In this document: positions 60,841 to 64,000 of the stretch, in pieces
Layout of the letters: each line of letters opens with the position of its first letter
How positions within the stretch are numbered: the first letter of the stretch is position 1
Assembly: GCF_030272615.1 (NCBI RefSeq)
Contig: NC_081414.1
Location: forward strand, 2,481,501-2,545,500
Reading direction: 5' to 3'
DNA from: Cryptomeria japonica
Lineage: Eukaryota; Streptophyta; Pinopsida; Cupressales; Cupressaceae
Length of the DNA: 64,000 nt
Notes under the pieces: generated by a model
Database searches by the model: none
What the model was told of the DNA's origin: nothing
What the model saw: the letters and a program-made list of their open reading frames with translations, nothing else
Made by a program: the position numbers and the translations under genes

Positions 60841-61104
60841 CTACAAAGGTCCCACTCTGATGGGTAATACCATAATTCCTTTGGAGGGACACTCTTCTTC
60901 ATCATATGCTTTGACTGTGATCTTTTTCCGGGGATCAACTACATCTTTAGAATAACCTAGAGCATGAACAAAACTTAATGAACAAATGTTTAAGCTAGCT
61001 CCCCCATCTATTAGGACATGTTTAACACACGTCTTATGAATGAGGACTTCAATATGCAAGGGAGTGTTATGCACGTCTACATCAAGATATTTGGACACAG
61101 TCAT
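60841..61104 (-). pseudogene. Tat-like aspartic protease
   Basis: An 87-codon stretch reads HIEVLIHKTCVKHVLIDGGA, SLNICSLSFVHALGYSKDVV and KITVKAYDEEECPSKGIMVL. VLIDGGASLNI is the retroviral-type aspartic protease active site (Asp in IDGG). The preceding part MTVSKYLDVDVHNTPL is also standard for Tat. It would release the mature gag and pol products. Confidence 0.85.
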
Positions 61105-61295
61105 ATCTACTAATGATCTTTCTAGAATTTCTTTGTGTGCAGGTGAAAGTCTTAAAAGTTCTAAGATGGATATTTGTGCAGGAGTTTTTGTAGTTGATCC
61201 ACTAGACTGTATTGTTTTGAAGCGAATGACCTGCTAGTTGTAGGCCCCAAAAAAACAACTTTGTCTTTGCTTCTTGTGATAGCATGAGCAGGTTC

Positions 61296-62500
61296 TTATT
61301 GTTGTTTTTCTTTAACCACAATCACATTTACCACATTGTCATATGCATGAGCACAGTTCACCTTTGCTTTACCCTTACCATTATATGTTGTTGAGGATTC
61401 ACCCTTCTCATAGTTAGGAAGTAGAGTTTTGAAAGTTGTATGTGATTTGTTTGTTATATGTCCATCTACGGTTATTACACCATTATCAATCAAATCTTGG
61501 ATGACATGTTTCAACCACTGACAATTATCTGTCTGATGTCCTTTGTTTTGATGAAAATTGCAATAATGATTGTCATTCCACCAAGAAGGTTTCACCTAGG
61601 CTTCAAAATTTCTTCCTTCTGGCAAGGTAATCAACTTTTTGTGAGAAGCGTCTTTAATGCTGACCCAAGTGGTTCACCAATGTTTGTAAATTTCCTGCAA
61701 AATAAATTGTTGAAAGTTGATTTGTGGTGATTGTTGTTTTGTTGAGTTGTTGCTGAGTGATTTGATAAATTGAAAACTGGCTGCTTTGGTTTCACATTAT
61801 TGTTATAAACTATCCCATCATTGATGACATTTTGATTTATGTTCCAAAATTTGGGCCTATCATTGTTATTGTTGTTAGGAGGATTAACTCCTTCTTTGCA
61901 TAGCTTCAATTCGCCCTTATTTATCATGGCTTCTTCCATCCTGATTCCATTATCAATCATCTTTTAAAAACTTTGATGACATTGCATTTTTATATGATAG
62001 CTCATTTGTTCATTTAGGTTGTCAATGAATATGTCCATTTTCTCATATTCTGGCATCGTACGAGGATATCATGAAGCTAACTGTCTCCATCTCTGTAGAA
62101 ACATCATGAAAGGCTCTCCACTCTTTTGTTTGGTATTACATAGGTCTAGCATTGTGTCCTCATGTTGTATGTTGTAAGAGTATTGTGAAACAAACATATC
62201 CACCAATTTTGTGAATGATCTAATTCTTGGTGGAAGTTTGGAGAATCATTCCATAGCTAGTCCACTTAAGCTCTTTGGAAATAATCTCATCAGGTATGTA
62301 TCCTCATCTGTAAACTCAATACTCATCGTGCAAAATTCTCTTATATGATCCCAGGGCCCAGTGCTTCCATTATATTTGTCATATCTAGGAGTTTCACAAC
62401 CTATAGGAAATGGTATCATGTTTAGATTTCTGTTGAATGGGTAAGGACAAATTTCTTGAAGCGAGTATCTTCTAACAGTTCCTCTTGCATATCTTGAATA
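61296..62500 (-). pseudogene. Tat-like gag with zinc-finger-like motif
   Basis: From right to left: a retrotransposon gag region (about 62330-61970) with LFPKSLSGLAMEWFSKLPPR and GEPFMMFLQRWRQLAS; an Asn-rich linker (61960-61631); and WWNDNHYCNFHQNKGHQTDN followed by CQWLKHVIQDLIDNGVI (61595-61480), a C/H motif typical of this lineage. Gag forms the particle. Frames change at about 61625 and 61970; single stops occur as well. Confidence 0.8.
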
Positions 62501-62514
62501 TGTGTTTGCAGCGT

Positions 62515-62985
62515 TTATATTTGTTGTGTAAGATTTGTGAGAGGATTATCAACATGATTTATTCTTGCATAACCATGAGTTTGCATTCTAGTATGATCTT
62601 GATCTCTTCTCATATCATCCAAGCTATTTCTTGTGTCCCCATTAGATTTGGCATTGTTGAGAATTTCTATGTCATCCTTTTTGGGAACGGAAGTTTCCTC
62701 ATTAGTTCTTGTGTTATTAGGAATTGATGTGTCATCATTTTTGTGATCGGAATTCTCTTTGTGTTGTTCGTTATTATGGAAAGGGTCACTTCTCCTTTGT
62801 CCTAAATTGCTCATATCCAAATCTTGGGGGAGTGTAGCACCAAATTTTACTAACATTAGGAAGCATTTTTCTTTTTCTCCCTCCAGTATTTTCTCCATAA
62901 ATTTATCAAATTTAGGATCTTGTTGGATTTCTCTAATATGTTGATCTGTTATGTCTTCTTCTTGTATTTCGCTTCGGTATGCCAT
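62515..62985 (-). pseudogene. N-terminal part of the Tat-like polyprotein
   Basis: ATG 62985 (MAYRSEIQEEDITDQHIREI) is the likely polyprotein start because typical charged gag leader sequence begins there. The open frame extends further upstream to 63462, but that extension looks like leader RNA. The part ends NPLTNLTQQI with Asp/Asn-rich repeats (TSIPNN..., TSVPKKDD) in between. A frame change near 62510 separates it from the main gag. Confidence 0.65.
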
Positions 62986-64000
62986 GTTTCTATGATCTTC
63001 AATCCTTTCAAATATTGCTATTTCTATTTCTGTGATCTTACATCTTTGTTCTCTAGTTAAAATGAGCATACACGTGTTGAATGTTGTGCAGGGATTCGAT
63101 TGTCTAAAAGGTGTTTTGATAAGTGACCAACTGTTAATGTAGATATGATAGAGTGATATGACATGAAAAGATAATTCAAGTATTTGTAAGTTTGTAAGGT
63201 TTTTGATCTTAGGTTGGAGTGCGATGTAGATGATTTTGATAAGACCAAGTCCAATAGGAATGATATATCCTATGATATGGGATGAGGTTATCCTAATAAA
63301 ACATTGTAGTTTTGTGATAGAGAAAGATAGATCCTGATGAGAAACTATGTTTAGAGTGATAAATTTATCAAAGAAGGTGATGATGCACTTTGAGATTTTA
63401 GATCTTGAACTTGTTGAAGATGAATACTTGAAAATCTTGGGGTGTCTAGTTATAGAATCCATTTTGACAGAACATTACTTAACTGAGAAAACCAAGAAGA
63501 CAATCTATGCACAGAAGGATAGATACCAAGTGTATACGCTCATTGTGAATTGACCAAGTAAACATGGCTTATTTTAAAAAGACATGCAAGAAGACAACTC
63601 TGGACCGATAGAAGCAAAACCTCATAGGATAGTTTGGTAAGCTCCAAATGACAATTTAGACAGTTTCATACGATAAAGACAGATTCTCGTACAACAATTT
63701 AGAGATTGATAAACTAATAATAAAGAACTTATGTTGATCTGACTCATACGACAATTTAACCATAACAAGATGAAAAACTAGATATCTTGTACAGAAAACT
63801 AGGAAACTCGTACGACTTAGGATAGAGCAGAGACAAATTTTTGACTTTGACAGATTTTTTACCAATGATGTTTGATGTTTTGGTTGTGTTTTCCAGCTTT
63901 AGATGTTTCAGTTTCAGTGCCAAGGATGAAAACACAACAAACATGCAATATGATAAGTGACTTCAAGTTCAACATGCTAAATCCTAAGGAAGTTGGCTAA
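62986..64000 (-). other. 5' leader of the Tat-like element
   Basis: No gene is supported. The 5' LTR and primer site were not found, so they lie beyond 64000. Short frames here are AT-rich and without motif. Confidence 0.5.

Larger units (their letters stand above)
32002..64000 (-). mobile_element. Tat-lineage Ty3/gypsy retrotransposon, split by nested insertions, open at right edge
   Basis: On the minus strand, from right to left: 5' leader (64000-62986), gag, CCHC-like motif, protease (61104-60841), linker, RT start, [insertions], RT rest, RNase H regions, integrase, a long 3' untranslated region, purine tract and 3' LTR (33114-32002). RT blocks such as GFIRPITYPQWVSNIVLVSK and the long non-coding 3' region are typical of the Tat group. 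Removing 51885-59118 and 37881-51693 with their target duplications restores the reading frame at both sites. Many stops make the copy inactive. The 5' LTR must lie beyond 64000. Confidence 0.85.

Overview
This window is intergenic DNA from a large, repeat-rich plant nuclear genome. It is AT-rich, has no bacterial-style operons, and I found no intact single-copy host gene. A conifer is my best guess, possibly Cupressaceae such as Cryptomeria. That guess rests on the long degenerate Ty3/gypsy and Ty1/copia elements, the deep nesting, and an LTR family starting TGTAGACACC that is full of TTAATTAAATAAA palindromes. It is inference, not proof.

Layout: (1) 1-5279, the 3' end of a plus-strand chromovirus-like Ty3/gypsy element (RNase H, integrase, chromodomain remnant, polypurine tract and a probable 3.6 kb LTR). 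(2) 5280-6827 and 31015-32001, two halves of the 3' non-coding end and LTR of another plus-strand gypsy element. (3) 6828-31014, a 24.2 kb CACTA (En/Spm) DNA transposon inserted between those halves, with CACTA/TAGTG ends, a CCA/CCA target duplication and TCGTCGGA-type subterminal repeats. It carries on the minus strand a decayed TNP2 transposase gene, a second multi-exon gene with a SET-like domain upstream of a Ptta/En/Spm (TNP1-like) domain, and two captured exons of acireductone dioxygenase. (4) 32002-64000, a minus-strand Tat-lineage gypsy element running off the right edge. It was split twice, by a minus-strand Ty1/copia element (51885-59118) and by a large minus-strand non-autonomous LTR element (37881-51693). 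The latter carries two further insertions inside one of its LTRs: a gag-protease-only LTR element (38854-43841) and a solo LTR (44071-44850).

Insertion history can be read from target-site duplications and from reading frames that close up when an insertion is removed. The gypsy LTR at 31738 was hit by the Tat element; the Tat element was hit by the copia and the non-autonomous element; the latter was hit by the gag-protease element (454-bp LTRs differing at 7 sites, so youngest) and by the solo LTR.

The most interesting content is: a SET-like domain inside a CACTA element; host gene capture (ARD); an 8 kb (net) LTR element encoding a coiled-coil protein with five CCHC knuckles plus a 1,125-codon protein of unknown type and no reverse transcriptase; and a gag-protease element whose single 758-residue frame ends in an unknown ~300-residue domain. 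Long frames in both non-autonomous elements are broken by stops but by few or no frameshifts, as expected from C-to-T decay of methylated copies.
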